From positions 310,001-374,000 of the forward strand of contig NZ_WHUT02000002.1 in NCBI RefSeq assembly GCF_009380135.2: 64,000 nucleotides of DNA, written 5' to 3'. Under the pieces are notes generated by a model. It had not been told where the DNA came from. It made no database searches and saw only the letters and a list, made by a program, of their open reading frames with translations. This document shows positions 1-9,302 of this stretch, piece by piece (the stretch's first letter is position 1; the number at the start of each line of letters is the position of its first letter). Origin of the DNA: Fertoeibacter niger. Its GTDB lineage: Bacteria > Pseudomonadota > Alphaproteobacteria > Rhodobacterales > Rhodobacteraceae. The translations under genes were made by a program, and so were the position numbers.

Positions 1-16
1 CCAGCGGCGAAGGCGG

Positions 17-2290
17 TCAATCAGATACAGCCGCCGCCTCCTGCAACCAGTGCCACACGCGCTGCGGCGTGAAGGGCATGTCGATATGGGTGACACCACG
101 CGGCGCAAGCGCATCCAGCACGGCGTTTGACACCGCCGCCAGCGCACCCACGGTGCCCGCCTCGCCACAGCCCTTCATCCCCAGAGGGTTGGCGGTGGAG
201 GGCACGGGTTCGGTGGAAAAGCCGATCATCGGCATATCTGAGGCGCGCGGCATCGCATAGTCCATGAAACTTGCCGTGAGAAGCTGGCCGGTAGCGTCAT
301 ACCCCGCCACCTCGCAGAGCGCCTGCCCTATGCCCTGCGCCACGCCGCCATGCACCTGCCCCTCGGCCAGCTGCGGGTTTATCAGCACGCCGAAATCATC
401 GGTCACGGTATAGCGCACCACGCTGACCTGCCCGGTCTCGGGGTCCACCTCCACCTCGGCCAGATGCGCGCCGTTGGGGTAGGACCGGCCCGGCAGGCGG
501 GTAGTTTTCGCGTGGTCGCCGAGGTCGCTGCGGCCCTTTTCGCGGGCCAGCGCCACAGCCTCGATCAGCGTGAGCCGGGTGTTCGACCCCGGGGCACCGA
601 ACGTATGTTCGCTGAACGTCACGCCCGGACCGATCTCACCCTCAAGGAAAGCCGCGATATCGGCCAGCATTGCCTGCACCGTCGCCCGCGTGGCGGTGCC
701 CTGCACAGTGACAGACCGGGAGCCACCCGTGCCGCCGCCGGTGGCGATACGGTCGCTGTCGCCCTGCACGATGCGGATCAGGTGTTCGGGAATGCCGGTC
801 GCCTCATGCAGCATGCGGGTATAGACGGTTTCGTGCCCCTGCCCGTTCGACTGCGTGCCGACATAGAGCGATACCGTGCCATCCGCGTGGAATTCGACCC
901 GCGCGGTTTCGGACGGGTCGCCCAGAATGGCCTCGATATAGGTGGCCAGACCCATACCGCGCAGCAGCCCCTTGGCCCCGGATGCCGCACGCCGCGCGGC
1001 AAAGCCTGCAACGTCACCCTCGGCCTGCACACGGTGCAACACGCGGGGAAAATCGCCGACGTCGATATGTTCGCCCGCCACGGTGGTATAGGGAAAGGCC
1101 TTGATGAAATTCTTTTGCCGCAGCGCAAAGGGGTCCACCCCCAGCACCCGCGCCGCGTAGTCCATCACCCGTTCCAGCGTCATGATCGCCTCGGGGCGTC
1201 CCGCACCGCGATAGGCATCGACCGGGGTGGTGTTGGTGTAAACCCCCTTGGCCCCAAGGAATGCCGTCTGAATGTCATACACGCCGGTCAGCACCTTGGA
1301 AAACAGGTCAGACTGGATCGCCTGCCCGAATTGGGAATTGTAGGCCCCGAGGTTTGACACAAGGTTGACGCGGTAGGCCGTGATGCGGTGATCGGCGTCA
1401 AAGCCCATGTCGGCCACCGCCACCAGATCACGCCCGCCATTGTCGGTCAGCATACTTTCGGTGCGGTCGGCGATCCAGCGCACGGGGCGGGCCAGCATCC
1501 GCGATGCAGCGGCGATCACCACATATTCGGGATAGGTCATCGCCTTCATGCCGAAACCGCCGCCGACATCGGGGTTGGTCACGCGCACCGCGTCAGGGGG
1601 CAGGCCCAGCATGCGCGCCAGTTCCGCCTTCTGGTTCCACACGCCCTGCCCGTTCACGCACAGATGCAGCCGTTCGCCATCCCATTCGGCAAAGGCCGCG
1701 CGGGGTTCCATCGCGTTCACGATGATGCGGTTGTGCAGCACATCAAGGCTGACGCGGTGGGCGGATGCGGCCAATGCGGCCTCGGTCGCGTCGGCATCGC
1801 CAAGCCCGTAGTCGAAGGCCAGATTGCCGGGTGCTGCGGGGTGAATCTCTGGCCCGCCCGTGGCCAGTTCCAGCGCCACCGGCAGGTCGTCGGTATCCAG
1901 GCTGATCGCCTCCAGTGCGTCGCGCGCCTGGGCCAGCGTATCGGCGATCACCACCGCCACAGCCTCGCCCACGAAACGCAGGCGGTCGCGCGCCAGCACC
2001 GGACGTTCGGGCGACGCCCCGCGTGACCCGTCACGGTTCTTTACCGTGGTGCCTTTCATTCCCAGCGTGACGCCTGCCGTCTTCAGATCGGCCGCAGCCA
2101 GCACCAGATGCACCCCGGGCATGGCGCGGGCCGCGTCCAGATCCAGCGCGGTGATCGTGGCATGCGCCACGTTGCTGCGCAAAAACAGCGCATGCAGCGA
2201 GTCCGGGGGGGCGATGTCATCGACATAGCGTCCCGCCCCGGTCAGAAATCGCTGATCCTCGATCCGCCCCTGTTTTCCGAAAGCTGACAT
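17..2290 (-). CDS. Xanthine dehydrogenase family molybdopterin-binding subunit (CoxL-like, form II)
   Basis: Large, molybdenum-cofactor-binding subunit of the xanthine dehydrogenase/CO dehydrogenase family, 757 aa, near the usual length for CoxL-like proteins. The N-terminal part reads GRYVDDI and the catalytic region contains AYRGAGR, the signature of 'form II' CoxL rather than the AYXCSFR loop of true aerobic CO dehydrogenase. The substrate is therefore unknown and CO oxidation should not be assumed. The start at 2290 (MSAFGKQGR) is preferred over 2320 because homologues begin just before the GRYVDDI region. The medium (FAD) and small (2Fe-2S) subunits are not seen here and would have to lie left of the window or elsewhere. 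Confidence 0.9.
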   Translation of the reverse strand: MSAFGKQGRIEDQRFLTGAGRYVDDIAPPDSLHALFLRSNVAHATITALDLDAARAMPGVHLVLAAADLKTAGVTLGMKGTTVKNRDGSRGASPERPVLARDRLRFVGEAVAVVIADTLAQARDALEAISLDTDDLPVALELATGGPEIHPAAPGNLAFDYGLGDADATEAALAASAHRVSLDVLHNRIIVNAMEPRAAFAEWDGERLHLCVNGQGVWNQKAELARMLGLPPDAVRVTNPDVGGGFGMKAMTYPEYVVIAAASRMLARPVRWIADRTESMLTDNGGRDLVAVADMGFDADHRITAYRVNLVSNLGAYNSQFGQAIQSDLFSKVLTGVYDIQTAFLGAKGVYTNTTPVDAYRGAGRPEAIMTLERVMDYAARVLGVDPFALRQKNFIKAFPYTTVAGEHIDVGDFPRVLHRVQAEGDVAGFAARRAASGAKGLLRGMGLATYIEAILGDPSETARVEFHADGTVSLYVGTQSNGQGHETVYTRMLHEATGIPEHLIRIVQGDSDRIATGGGTGGSRSVTVQGTATRATVQAMLADIAAFLEGEIGPGVTFSEHTFGAPGSNTRLTLIEAVALAREKGRSDLGDHAKTTRLPGRSYPNGAHLAEVEVDPETGQVSVVRYTVTDDFGVLINPQLAEGQVHGGVAQGIGQALCEVAGYDATGQLLTASFMDYAMPRASDMPMIGFSTEPVPSTANPLGMKGCGEAGTVGALAAVSNAVLDALAPRGVTHIDMPFTPQRVWHWLQEAAAVSD

Positions 2291-2325
2291 GCGTGCTGTC
2301 CCTGTTTGCTGGCACGGCAACGCTA

Positions 2326-2358
2326 AACGCCCGGCGGAAGATTTTCCAGCCGGGCGTT
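2326..2358 (-). terminator. Hairpin between ornithine decarboxylase and coxL-like gene
   Basis: Perfect 10-bp inverted repeat AACGCCCGGC / GCCGGGCGTT with a 13-nt loop that can itself pair (GGAA/TTCC). It lies 23 bp after the decarboxylase stop on the minus strand. There is no long T-run, so it may be a weak terminator or an mRNA 3'-end stabiliser. Confidence 0.5.
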
Positions 2359-2381
2359 CGGGATAGCGCAGGTTTTGGCTG

Positions 2382-3527
2382 TCAGAGCTTCAGCGACAGC
2401 ACGGTGGCAAGGCTCAACTCGCCAAAGCCGTTGAAGCGGCTGTTGGTGACTGTCGAATAGGCACCCATGCCCTGAAACACCACGAAGTCACCCTCTTCGA
2501 TCTCCGCCGACAGGGCCACTTCGCCCGGCAGACGGTCCACCGAATCGCAGGTCGGGCCAAAGATGATGCGGTCGGCCTTGTCGCCGGCCCGCTTGACGCC
2601 CGCAGGGGTCAGCACTTCGGTCCGGTCGATCACGCCGATCAGCGGCAGTTCGGCCAGCGATCCATAGACGCCATCGTTCAGGAACACATGGTTGTCGTCG
2701 CGCACCGCCTTGACCCGGGCAGCCAGCGTGAAGGCATCACCGCACAGGGCGCGGCCCGGCTCGCACACCAGCATCGGGCGGTTTTCACCAAAAGCTTCGG
2801 TCGCCACGCGGTCGATCAGGGCAAAGGTTTCCTCGATCTGCGGCAGCACGCCGTTCAGTCGGTGCGACGGGAAACCGCCGCCCACGTTCAGCCGGGCAAT
2901 CGTGACACCCGCATCGCGCGCGATGTCGGCGGCGGTGCGGATGTAGGATTCCCACGCCGCCGGATCGGTGCATTGCGTGCCGGGGTGGAAGGTGATCGAC
3001 GGGATGAACCCAGCAGCCGCCACGGTTTTCAGCAGTTCGGTCGCCACTTCGGCGGTCGCGCCGAATTTGGCACCGAAGTTATAGGCGGCACCCGACACCG
3101 GCAGCTTGAAGCGCACCGAAATCTCGCAGCCGTCCGCCGGAACCATCTCGATCAGTTTCGCCAGTTCGCTATGCGAATCAACGGAGTAGGATTTCACGCC
3201 CAGTTCGACCGCCGTGGCGATTTCATGCCGCGCGCGCACCGGGTTGTTGTAGTGCAGCGCCGCATCGGGGGCCAGACGGCGGATCATCCGCATCTCGAAG
3301 GGCGAGGCCACATCATAGCCACGCACCCCGGCGGCCGAAAAGTTCTCGATCACCACTTCTTCGGGGTTGGACTTGACGGCGTAAGTCACCATGCCCGGGA
3401 AACCGTCGATGAAACGGCGGGCAGCAGCCTGCAAGGCGGCGGGCGAAAAGAACAGCACGGGGGTTTCCGGCTGGATGGTGCGGAGGTATTCGGACGGGTT
3501 CGTCCAGATCGTTTTCGAGAGTCCCAT
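2382..3527 (-). CDS. Ornithine/lysine decarboxylase, fold type III PLP enzyme
   Basis: Cytosolic PLP-dependent decarboxylase of the eukaryotic-type ODC/alanine racemase fold, 381 aa. It should convert ornithine (possibly lysine) to putrescine (cadaverine), the first step of polyamine synthesis. Visible motifs are the PLP lysine in YAVKSNP, HPGTQC, the glycine loop VGGGFPS, CEPGRA for phosphate binding and the catalytic cysteine in GPTCDSVD. GAAGGG about 8 nt before the ATG supports the start. The 5' leader is structured (3562-3620) and an Lrp-type gene is divergently transcribed, so regulation by polyamine or amino-acid status is plausible. Substrate preference between ornithine and lysine cannot be read from the sequence. 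Confidence 0.92.
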   Translation of the reverse strand: MGLSKTIWTNPSEYLRTIQPETPVLFFSPAALQAAARRFIDGFPGMVTYAVKSNPEEVVIENFSAAGVRGYDVASPFEMRMIRRLAPDAALHYNNPVRARHEIATAVELGVKSYSVDSHSELAKLIEMVPADGCEISVRFKLPVSGAAYNFGAKFGATAEVATELLKTVAAAGFIPSITFHPGTQCTDPAAWESYIRTAADIARDAGVTIARLNVGGGFPSHRLNGVLPQIEETFALIDRVATEAFGENRPMLVCEPGRALCGDAFTLAARVKAVRDDNHVFLNDGVYGSLAELPLIGVIDRTEVLTPAGVKRAGDKADRIIFGPTCDSVDRLPGEVALSAEIEEGDFVVFQGMGAYSTVTNSRFNGFGELSLATVLSLKL

Positions 3528-3561
3528 CGGCGCATTTCCCTTCTGCCAACAAGACGCAAGC

Positions 3562-3620
3562 CCTCAGCCCACTCGGGGATGGGAGGCACCTGCGCGGTTA
3601 TCTAAAACCAGGCCAGGTGC
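3562..3620 (-). promoter_or_regulatory. Structured 5' leader of the ornithine decarboxylase gene (speF-like RNA)
   Basis: Two consecutive hairpins on the minus strand between promoter and start codon. The first (3620-3586) has stem GCACCTG/CAGGTGC with an inner GGTT/AACC helix around TTAGAT. The second (3586-3562) has CCTC/GAGG plus CCAT/GTGG around CCCCGA. Alphaproteobacterial ornithine decarboxylase genes are known to carry a conserved leader called speF; position and architecture fit. I could not align it to the covariance model. Confidence 0.5.
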
Positions 3621-3676
3621 GTATGAGCCGCCCTTTCCCTGAAAACTCGGATGCTTGAAATGGACCACATATTCAC

Positions 3677-3709
3677 CGATCAAAAGTGTATATATGTATG
3701 GTATGATCG
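3677..3709. promoter_or_regulatory. Divergent AT-rich promoter with inverted repeat
   Basis: CGATCA (3677-3682) and TGATCG (3704-3709) form an inverted repeat around a very AT-rich core (GTGTATATATGTATGG) in an otherwise GC-rich region. It lies between the decarboxylase and the Lrp-type gene, so it is a candidate operator and promoter region for both; the spacing suits an Lrp/AsnC dimer. No footprint-type evidence is available. Confidence 0.4.
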
Positions 3710-3739
3710 TTATAATGACGAAAGAACGAGGCAAACTGC

Positions 3740-4171
3740 ATGGATGAGCTGGATCGGAGCATAATGGGCCTGCTGGGGGCCGATGCGCGTATGTCGGTGG
3801 CCACATTGGCGCGGCGGCTGAAGGTGGCGCGGTCCACCATCCAGGCCCGGCTGGAGCGGCTGGAGACCACGGGCATCATCGCGGGCTATACGCTGAAGCT
3901 GGGCGAGAATGCCCGGCAGGGGCGGTTGCGGGCGTCGGTTCTGCTGACGATCGAGCCCCGGGCGCAGGCGGGAATCCTGACCCGGCTCAAGGCAATAGCC
4001 GAGGTGGAGCGCGCCTATACCACCTCGGGGCGGTTCGATCTGCTGTTGCAGATCGCAGCTCCCAGCACGCAGGTGCTGGATCAGGTGCTGGACCAGATCG
4101 GCGCGCTGACGGGTGTGCTGTCGTCGGAAAGCCTGATCCACCTCAGCACGCGGATCGACCGGGCGGTGTGA
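3740..4171 (+). CDS. Lrp/AsnC family transcriptional regulator
   Basis: Small DNA-binding regulator, 143 aa, typical for the family. The N-terminal helix-turn-helix is visible in the segment from DELDRSIMGLL to VARSTIQARLERLE (residues about 1-45). The remainder is the RAM/AsnC ligand-binding domain. It is divergent from the ornithine decarboxylase gene and shares a short AT-rich promoter region with it, suggesting that it controls that gene, with an amino acid or polyamine precursor as effector (inference). Confidence 0.9.
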   Translation: MDELDRSIMGLLGADARMSVATLARRLKVARSTIQARLERLETTGIIAGYTLKLGENARQGRLRASVLLTIEPRAQAGILTRLKAIAEVERAYTTSGRFDLLLQIAAPSTQVLDQVLDQIGALTGVLSSESLIHLSTRIDRAV

Positions 4172-4233
4172 CATTGCCCGGTCGGGCCGATGCAGAACCC
4201 GTGTGCGGGGGATGCACAGCCGATGCAGCACGA

Positions 4234-4824
4234 TCATGCGCGCGGCAGGGTGCGGCGCAGCATTTCTGCGATCACCGCATCCCGCTCGGCCGGGGGAAAA
4301 GCGCCGACCGCGCGCATCCGTCCGGCTGCCAGCAGGTCAGCCAGGCCGTGTGCCATGGCCCAGACGGCGGCTGTGTCGGCCACTGACAGCCCACCTGCCG
4401 CAGTCACTTGATCCACCAGATGCTGATAGGCCGCGCGTGACGCCTGACCCAGATCGGCACTGGCGAAATCGGTTCGCTGCGAGCCCCAGAGCAGGCGGAA
4501 CAGCGCGGGGCGTTGCAGGGCGAAGTCCACATAGCCCAGCCCTGCCGCCACCAGTTGCGATGCGGGGTCGGGGTTGGCCACCGCCTCTCGCGCGGCCTGT
4601 GCGGCCAGAAACTGCCGGAACCCGTCGGCGGCCAGCGCGGTCAGCAGGCCGTTGGCATCGCCGAAGTGATGCGCCGGCGCGGCATGGCTGACGCCCGCGC
4701 GTTTTGCCACCTGCCGCAGCGAGAACGCTTCGATACCGCGCTCGGCAATCTCGGCCTCGGCAGCGGCCAGCAAGGCGGCGCGCAGATCGCCGTGGTGATA
4801 GGGCTTGGGCGTTTCATCGGGCAT
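4234..4824 (-). CDS. TetR/AcrR family transcriptional regulator
   Basis: 196 aa repressor-type protein. The N-terminal HTH (residues about 10-60) reads YHHGDLRAALL, then FSLRQVAKRAGVSHAAPAHHF, a pattern common in TetR proteins with a WHG-type C-terminal domain. It is transcribed away from the ABA4-like gene. The 96-bp gap between them contains a 7-bp inverted repeat and a repeated 12-mer over a recognisable promoter, so autorepression and control of the neighbouring membrane-protein operon are likely. Ligand unknown. Confidence 0.9.
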   Translation of the reverse strand: MPDETPKPYHHGDLRAALLAAAEAEIAERGIEAFSLRQVAKRAGVSHAAPAHHFGDANGLLTALAADGFRQFLAAQAAREAVANPDPASQLVAAGLGYVDFALQRPALFRLLWGSQRTDFASADLGQASRAAYQHLVDQVTAAGGLSVADTAAVWAMAHGLADLLAAGRMRAVGAFPPAERDAVIAEMLRRTLPRA

Positions 4825-4847
4825 GCGGCGATTCTAGACCGCCATCT

Positions 4848-4905
4848 TGCCACTGTCAAATTTCGCTTGACAGACTCGCAGTCCCGCATATCCTGCCACT
4901 GTCAA
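4848..4905. promoter_or_regulatory. Probable TetR operators and promoter of the ABA4-like operon
   Basis: CTGTCAA (4853-4859) and TTGACAG (4867-4873) are perfect inverted repeats. The 12-mer TGCCACTGTCAA occurs at 4848-4859 and again at 4894-4905, 46 bp apart. The right arm contains a consensus -35 TTGACA (4867-4872), with TATCCT (4889-4894) as -10 after a 16-bp spacer. The second 12-mer would lie at the transcription start. A ribosome-binding site AGGAG follows at 4910. Confidence 0.6.
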
Positions 4906-4920
4906 GATCAGGAGCAGGCC

Positions 4921-5367
4921 ATGCCCCCCGACCCCCATGTGCTTTTCGGATATTCCGGCCCGCTGGTGATGTTGGGCTGGGCCGCGCTGCTGGCCACCCC
5001 GCTGGCCCCGCGTGTGGCCGATGCGGTGGCCAGCCTGCTGATCCCGCTGCTGCTGTCGCTGGCCTATACCGCGCTGGTCATGGCGCATTGGGCGGGGGCC
5101 GAGGGCGGGTTTGACAGCCTTGCCAATGTGATGCTGCTGTTCGACAACCCGGCCATCGCACTCGCGGGCTGGCTGCATTACCTGGCCTTCGATCTGTTCG
5201 TGGGTGCGTGGATCGCCCGCACCGCCCGGGCCGAGGGGATTGCCCATCTGTTCATCCTGCCCTGCCTTGTGCTGGCCTTCCTGTTCGGCCCGGCGGGCTA
5301 TCTTGCCTTCACCGGCCTGCGTGCCGTGCAGCGCCTGCGCCACCTTTCGGTCGGAGCCGTGACATGA
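4921..5367 (+). CDS. ABA4-like family membrane protein (DUF4281)
   Basis: 148 aa integral membrane protein with four hydrophobic segments. FDLFVGAWIARTARAEG and the FLFGPAGYL region are characteristic of the ABA4-like/DUF4281 family; plant ABA4 acts in neoxanthin formation, but the bacterial role is unknown. The start at 4921 has AGGAG 6-10 nt upstream; longer in-frame extensions run back into the tetR gene and are not real. The stop overlaps the next start as ATGA, indicating translational coupling. Confidence 0.85.
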   Translation: MPPDPHVLFGYSGPLVMLGWAALLATPLAPRVADAVASLLIPLLLSLAYTALVMAHWAGAEGGFDSLANVMLLFDNPAIALAGWLHYLAFDLFVGAWIARTARAEGIAHLFILPCLVLAFLFGPAGYLAFTGLRAVQRLRHLSVGAVT

Positions 5368-6206
5368 CCCCTGCCCTGTCCCGCGCCGCCCCACGCCGCG
5401 ATCCGGCCCGCCTGCTGGCCCCGCTGTGGCAGCACGCCCCCGGATTTACCGCCACCGGGCTGCTGGCCGCCCTTGCCCTGCTGCCGCTCTATGCCGCCAT
5501 GGCGCTGGACATGCGGCTGTTTCAGGGCGAATCCGTCTGGCTGAAACCGATAAAGTTCCATATCGCGCTGGCGATCTATCTGCTGACGCTGGCGTTCTTT
5601 GCCCGCTGGCTGCCCGCCACGATGCTGGCCCGGCGCGACTGGCGGGTGTTTGTCTGGGCGGTGAACTTTGCGGTGGTGGCCGAGCTGGTCTGGGTGGGGG
5701 CCGCCGCCGCGATCAACACGGCATCGCATTTCAACACCACCATTCCGGCCTTTGCCGCCATCTATGGCCTGATGGGCGTGTTCGCCGTGCTGCTGACCTC
5801 GGCCAGCCTGGTGATGGGTGTTGCCATCTGGCGCAACCGGGCCACAGGTCTGGACCCTGCGCTGCATCTTGGCATCGCCTTGGGCCTGATCCTGACCTTC
5901 GCGCTGACCCTGCCGGTGGCGGGCACGCTGTCCAGCCTTGGTGCGCATCTGGTGGGGCCCAGCGATGGCAGCCGGTTGTGGCTGATGGGCTGGTCGCGCG
6001 ATGCGGGCGACCCGCGCGTGGCGCATTTCCTGGCCACCCATGCGCTGCATGCCGTGCCGCTGGCGGGGCTGCTGGCCAGCCGCCTGCTGCCGCCCGCAGC
6101 CGCCCGCGGCGCGGTCATCCTGGCGGCGGTGGCGTTCAGCCTGCTGGTGGCGGGCACGTTCTGGCAGGCGATGCAGGGCCGCCCCTTCCTGCCCTGGATG
6201 GGCTGA
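5364..6206 (+). CDS. Multi-pass membrane protein of unknown function
   Basis: 280 aa with about seven hydrophobic segments, coupled by a 4-nt ATGA overlap to the ABA4-like gene. The segment MRLFQGESVWLKPIKFHIAL followed by further helices is recognisable as a conserved feature of hypothetical membrane proteins, but I cannot assign a function. Expression presumably follows the ABA4-like gene under TetR control. The amphipathic SVWLKP.KF segment near residue 60 would be the first thing to compare with other families. Confidence 0.8.
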   Translation: MTPALSRAAPRRDPARLLAPLWQHAPGFTATGLLAALALLPLYAAMALDMRLFQGESVWLKPIKFHIALAIYLLTLAFFARWLPATMLARRDWRVFVWAVNFAVVAELVWVGAAAAINTASHFNTTIPAFAAIYGLMGVFAVLLTSASLVMGVAIWRNRATGLDPALHLGIALGLILTFALTLPVAGTLSSLGAHLVGPSDGSRLWLMGWSRDAGDPRVAHFLATHALHAVPLAGLLASRLLPPAAARGAVILAAVAFSLLVAGTFWQAMQGRPFLPWMG

Positions 6207-6275
6207 TCCGCAAACCGCTTTTCCTTGGGCCTGCCAACGGCTACACAGCCTGCAAATCAAGCGGGACGCCACAAG

Positions 6276-9200
6276 ATGCCGATGGAAAAGACCTTCAACA
6301 CCGCCGAGGCCGAAGCGCGGCTTTACGCCATGTGGGAGGCTGCGGGCGCCTTCGCCGCCGGGGCCAATGCGCAACGCCCCGAGACGTTCAGCGTGATGAT
6401 CCCGCCGCCGAACGTGACAGGCTCGCTGCACATGGGCCATGCATTCAACAACACCTTGCAGGATATCCTGACGCGCTGGCACCGGATGCGGGGGTTCGAC
6501 ACGCTGTGGCAGCCCGGCACCGACCATGCGGGCATCGCCACGCAGATGGTGACGGAGCGCGACATGGCGGCGCATCAGGAGCCTTCGCGCCGCGAGATGG
6601 GGCGCGATGCGTTTCTGGCCCGGGTCTGGCAGCAGAAACAAGCCTCGCGCGGCACGATCATCGGCCAGTTGAAACGGCTGGGGGCCTCCTGCGACTGGTC
6701 GCGTGAGGCTTTCACCATGTCGGGCGCGCCCAATGCGCCTGCGGGGGAGGAGGGCAATTTCCACGATGCCGTGATCAAGGTGTTCGTGGAGATGTATAAC
6801 AAGGGCCTGATCTACCGCGGCAAGCGGCTGGTGAACTGGGATCCGCATTTTGAAACCGCGATTTCCGACCTTGAGGTCGAGAATACCGAGGTTGCGGGCC
6901 ATATGTGGCATTTCAAATACCGTCTGGCGGGCGGTGAAACCTATGAATACATTGAAAAAGACGACGAAGGCCGCGTGATCTTGCGCGAAACGCGCGATTA
7001 CGTCGCCATTGCCACCACCCGCCCCGAAACCATGCTGGGCGACGGTGCCGTGGCCGTGCATCCGTCGGACAGCCGCTATGCGCCCATTCTGGGCAAGATG
7101 GTGCATCTGCCGCTCTGCGACCGCCTGATCCCGATCATCGCCGATGAATACCCCGACCCCGCCTTCGGCTCGGGTGCCGTGAAAATCACCGGCGCGCATG
7201 ATTTCAACGATTATGCCGTGGCGAAACGCGCGGGCCTGCCCTGCTACCGCCTGATGGACACGAAAGGCGCGATGCGGGCCGATGGCGCGCCCTATGCGCA
7301 GGCGGTGGAGCGGGCGCGGGCCATCGCCGCCGGTTCGCCCGCCGATGAGAATGAGGTGGACAGCCTGAACCTCGTGCCCGAAAAATACCGGGGGCTTGAT
7401 CGTTTCGAGGCCCGCAAGCAGGTGGTGGCCGACATCACCGCCGCCGGTCTGGCCGTGACCACGCTGGAAAAATCCATCGACGCCGAGACCGGCAGCGAAC
7501 ACCTGACCCGCGTGCCGGTGGTCGAGGCGAAGAAGATCATGCAACCCTTCGGCGACCGATCGGGCGTGGTGATCGAGCCGATGCTGACCGACCAGTGGTT
7601 TGTCGATACCGCCAAGATCGTGGGGCCTGCGCTTGAGGCCGTGCGGTCCGGGGCGACCAAGATCATCCCGGAGTCGGGCGAGAAGACCTATTTCCACTGG
7701 CTGGAGAATATCGAGCCATGGTGCATTTCCCGTCAGTTGTGGTGGGGGCATCAGATACCCGTGTGGTATGGGCCGACATGGGGTGAAGGTGAACTAGCAG
7801 TTGCGGTCAACAATTCAGACGCGTTTGGCGGTCGTGTTCTCAAGTCATTCTGTGCTGCGACTGAACAAGACGCTTTGCAGATGATGAGAGAGTATTATCC
7901 CGCTGATATCATGATGAAACCGGCACCAACGTCGGACCACACATCGTGTGGATACACACTTGACAGCGCAACCGGCCAAAAGTTCGCTACCTACTACCGC
8001 GACCCCGACGTTCTCGACACATGGTTCTCCTCCGGCCTCTGGCCCATCGGCACCCTTGGCTGGCCCGAGCAAACCCCGGAACTGCAAAAGTATTTTCCCA
8101 CCTCCACCCTGATCACCGGGGCGGATATCATCTTCTTCTGGGTCGCCCGGATGATGATGATGCAACTGGCCGTGGTCGATCAGGTGCCGTTCAAGACCGT
8201 CTACCTGCATGGCCTCGTCCGCGACGCCAAGGGCAAGAAGATGTCGAAATCCCTCGGCAACGTCATCGACCCGCTGGAGATCATTGACGAATACGGCGCC
8301 GACGCGCTGCGGTTCTCCAACGCGGCGATGGCATCCTTGGGCGGTGTGCTGAAACTCGACACCGCGCGCATCGCGGGCTACCGCAACTTCGGCACGAAAC
8401 TGTGGAACGCCTGCCGTTTCGCCGAAATGAACGGCGTGTGGCAGGGGCATGTGACCAACCCCACCCCGCCCGCCGCCACCGCCACTGTGAACCGCTGGAT
8501 CATCGGTGAATGCGCCAAGACCGTGGCCGAGGTGGATGCCGCCCTCGCCGGATACCGCTTCGATCAGGCCGCCGATGCGCTGTATAAATTCGTCTGGGGC
8601 AAGGTCTGCGACTGGTATGTCGAATTCGCCAAGCCGCTGTTCGACTGCGATCAGGCGGCGGAAACCCGCGCCACGATGGGCTGGGTGTTGGATCAGTGCA
8701 TGATCCTTCTGCACCCGATCATGCCCTTTGTGACCGAGGAATTGTGGCAGACCACCGGCCAGCGCGCCAAGATGCTGATCCACGCCGACTGGCCTACCCT
8801 TGGCAGCGATCTCATCGACCCCGCCGCTGACCGCGAAATGAACTGGGTCACGGGGCTGATCGACGCCATCCGGTCGGCCCGCGCGCAGATGCATGTGCCG
8901 GTGGGGCTGAAACTGGCGATGCTGCACAGCGGTCTGGATGAAACCGCCAGCGCCGCCTGGGCGCGCAACGAGGCGCTGATCCAGCGGCTTGCCCGGATCG
9001 AGAGCCTGACGGCGGCCGAGAGCATCCCCAAGGGTGCCATCACCGTCGCGGCCGAGGGCGGCACATTCGCCATCCCGCTGGCGGGCATCATCGACATTGC
9101 CGCCGAAAAGGCGCGGCTTGGCAAGTCTCTGGAAAAACTCGCCAAGGAAATCAACGGGCTGAAAGGCCGCCTGAACAACCCCGCCTTCGCGACCTCGGCC

Positions 9201-9302
9201 CCCGAGGATGTGGTGGACGAATGCCGCGCCAATCTGGAGGCCCGCAGCGACGAGGCCGCCAAACTGCAAGCCGCCTTTGACCGGCTGGCGGAGATCGGGT
9301 GA
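6276..9302 (+). CDS. valS: Valyl-tRNA synthetase
   Basis: Class I aminoacyl-tRNA synthetase charging tRNA-Val, about 1008 aa from ATG 6276 (ATG 6282 also possible), somewhat longer than the roughly 950 aa of the E. coli enzyme. The HIGH-type motif is [11 protein letters not shown] near residue 50, the editing domain follows, [10 protein letters not shown] is near residue 490, [13 protein letters not shown] near 575 and KMSKS in [11 protein letters not shown] near 655. The C-terminus has the usual coiled-coil arm ([20 protein letters not shown]). Residues about 500-570 (7775-7995) are encoded by unusually AT-rich DNA with different codon choice and lie between two conserved motifs. The stop overlaps the next start. 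Confidence 0.97.
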   Translation: MPMEKTFNTAEAEARLYAMWEAAGAFAAGANAQRPETFSVMIPPPNVTGSLHMGHAFNNTLQDILTRWHRMRGFDTLWQPGTDHAGIATQMVTERDMAAHQEPSRREMGRDAFLARVWQQKQASRGTIIGQLKRLGASCDWSREAFTMSGAPNAPAGEEGNFHDAVIKVFVEMYNKGLIYRGKRLVNWDPHFETAISDLEVENTEVAGHMWHFKYRLAGGETYEYIEKDDEGRVILRETRDYVAIATTRPETMLGDGAVAVHPSDSRYAPILGKMVHLPLCDRLIPIIADEYPDPAFGSGAVKITGAHDFNDYAVAKRAGLPCYRLMDTKGAMRADGAPYAQAVERARAIAAGSPADENEVDSLNLVPEKYRGLDRFEARKQVVADITAAGLAVTTLEKSIDAETGSEHLTRVPVVEAKKIMQPFGDRSGVVIEPMLTDQWFVDTAKIVGPALEAVRSGATKIIPESGEKTYFHWLENIEPWCISRQLWWGHQIPVWYGPTWGEGELAVAVNNSDAFGGRVLKSFCAATEQDALQMMREYYPADIMMKPAPTSDHTSCGYTLDSATGQKFATYYRDPDVLDTWFSSGLWPIGTLGWPEQTPELQKYFPTSTLITGADIIFFWVARMMMMQLAVVDQVPFKTVYLHGLVRDAKGKKMSKSLGNVIDPLEIIDEYGADALRFSNAAMASLGGVLKLDTARIAGYRNFGTKLWNACRFAEMNGVWQGHVTNPTPPAATATVNRWIIGECAKTVAEVDAALAGYRFDQAADALYKFVWGKVCDWYVEFAKPLFDCDQAAETRATMGWVLDQCMILLHPIMPFVTEELWQTTGQRAKMLIHADWPTLGSDLIDPAADREMNWVTGLIDAIRSARAQMHVPVGLKLAMLHSGLDETASAAWARNEALIQRLARIESLTAAESIPKGAITVAAEGGTFAIPLAGIIDIAAEKARLGKSLEKLAKEINGLKGRLNNPAFATSAPEDVVDECRANLEARSDEAAKLQAAFDRLAEIG

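Noticed and set aside
17-2290. Annotation as aerobic carbon monoxide dehydrogenase CoxL
   Set aside because: The active-site loop is AYRGAGR (form II), not AYXCSFR; CO as substrate is not supported.
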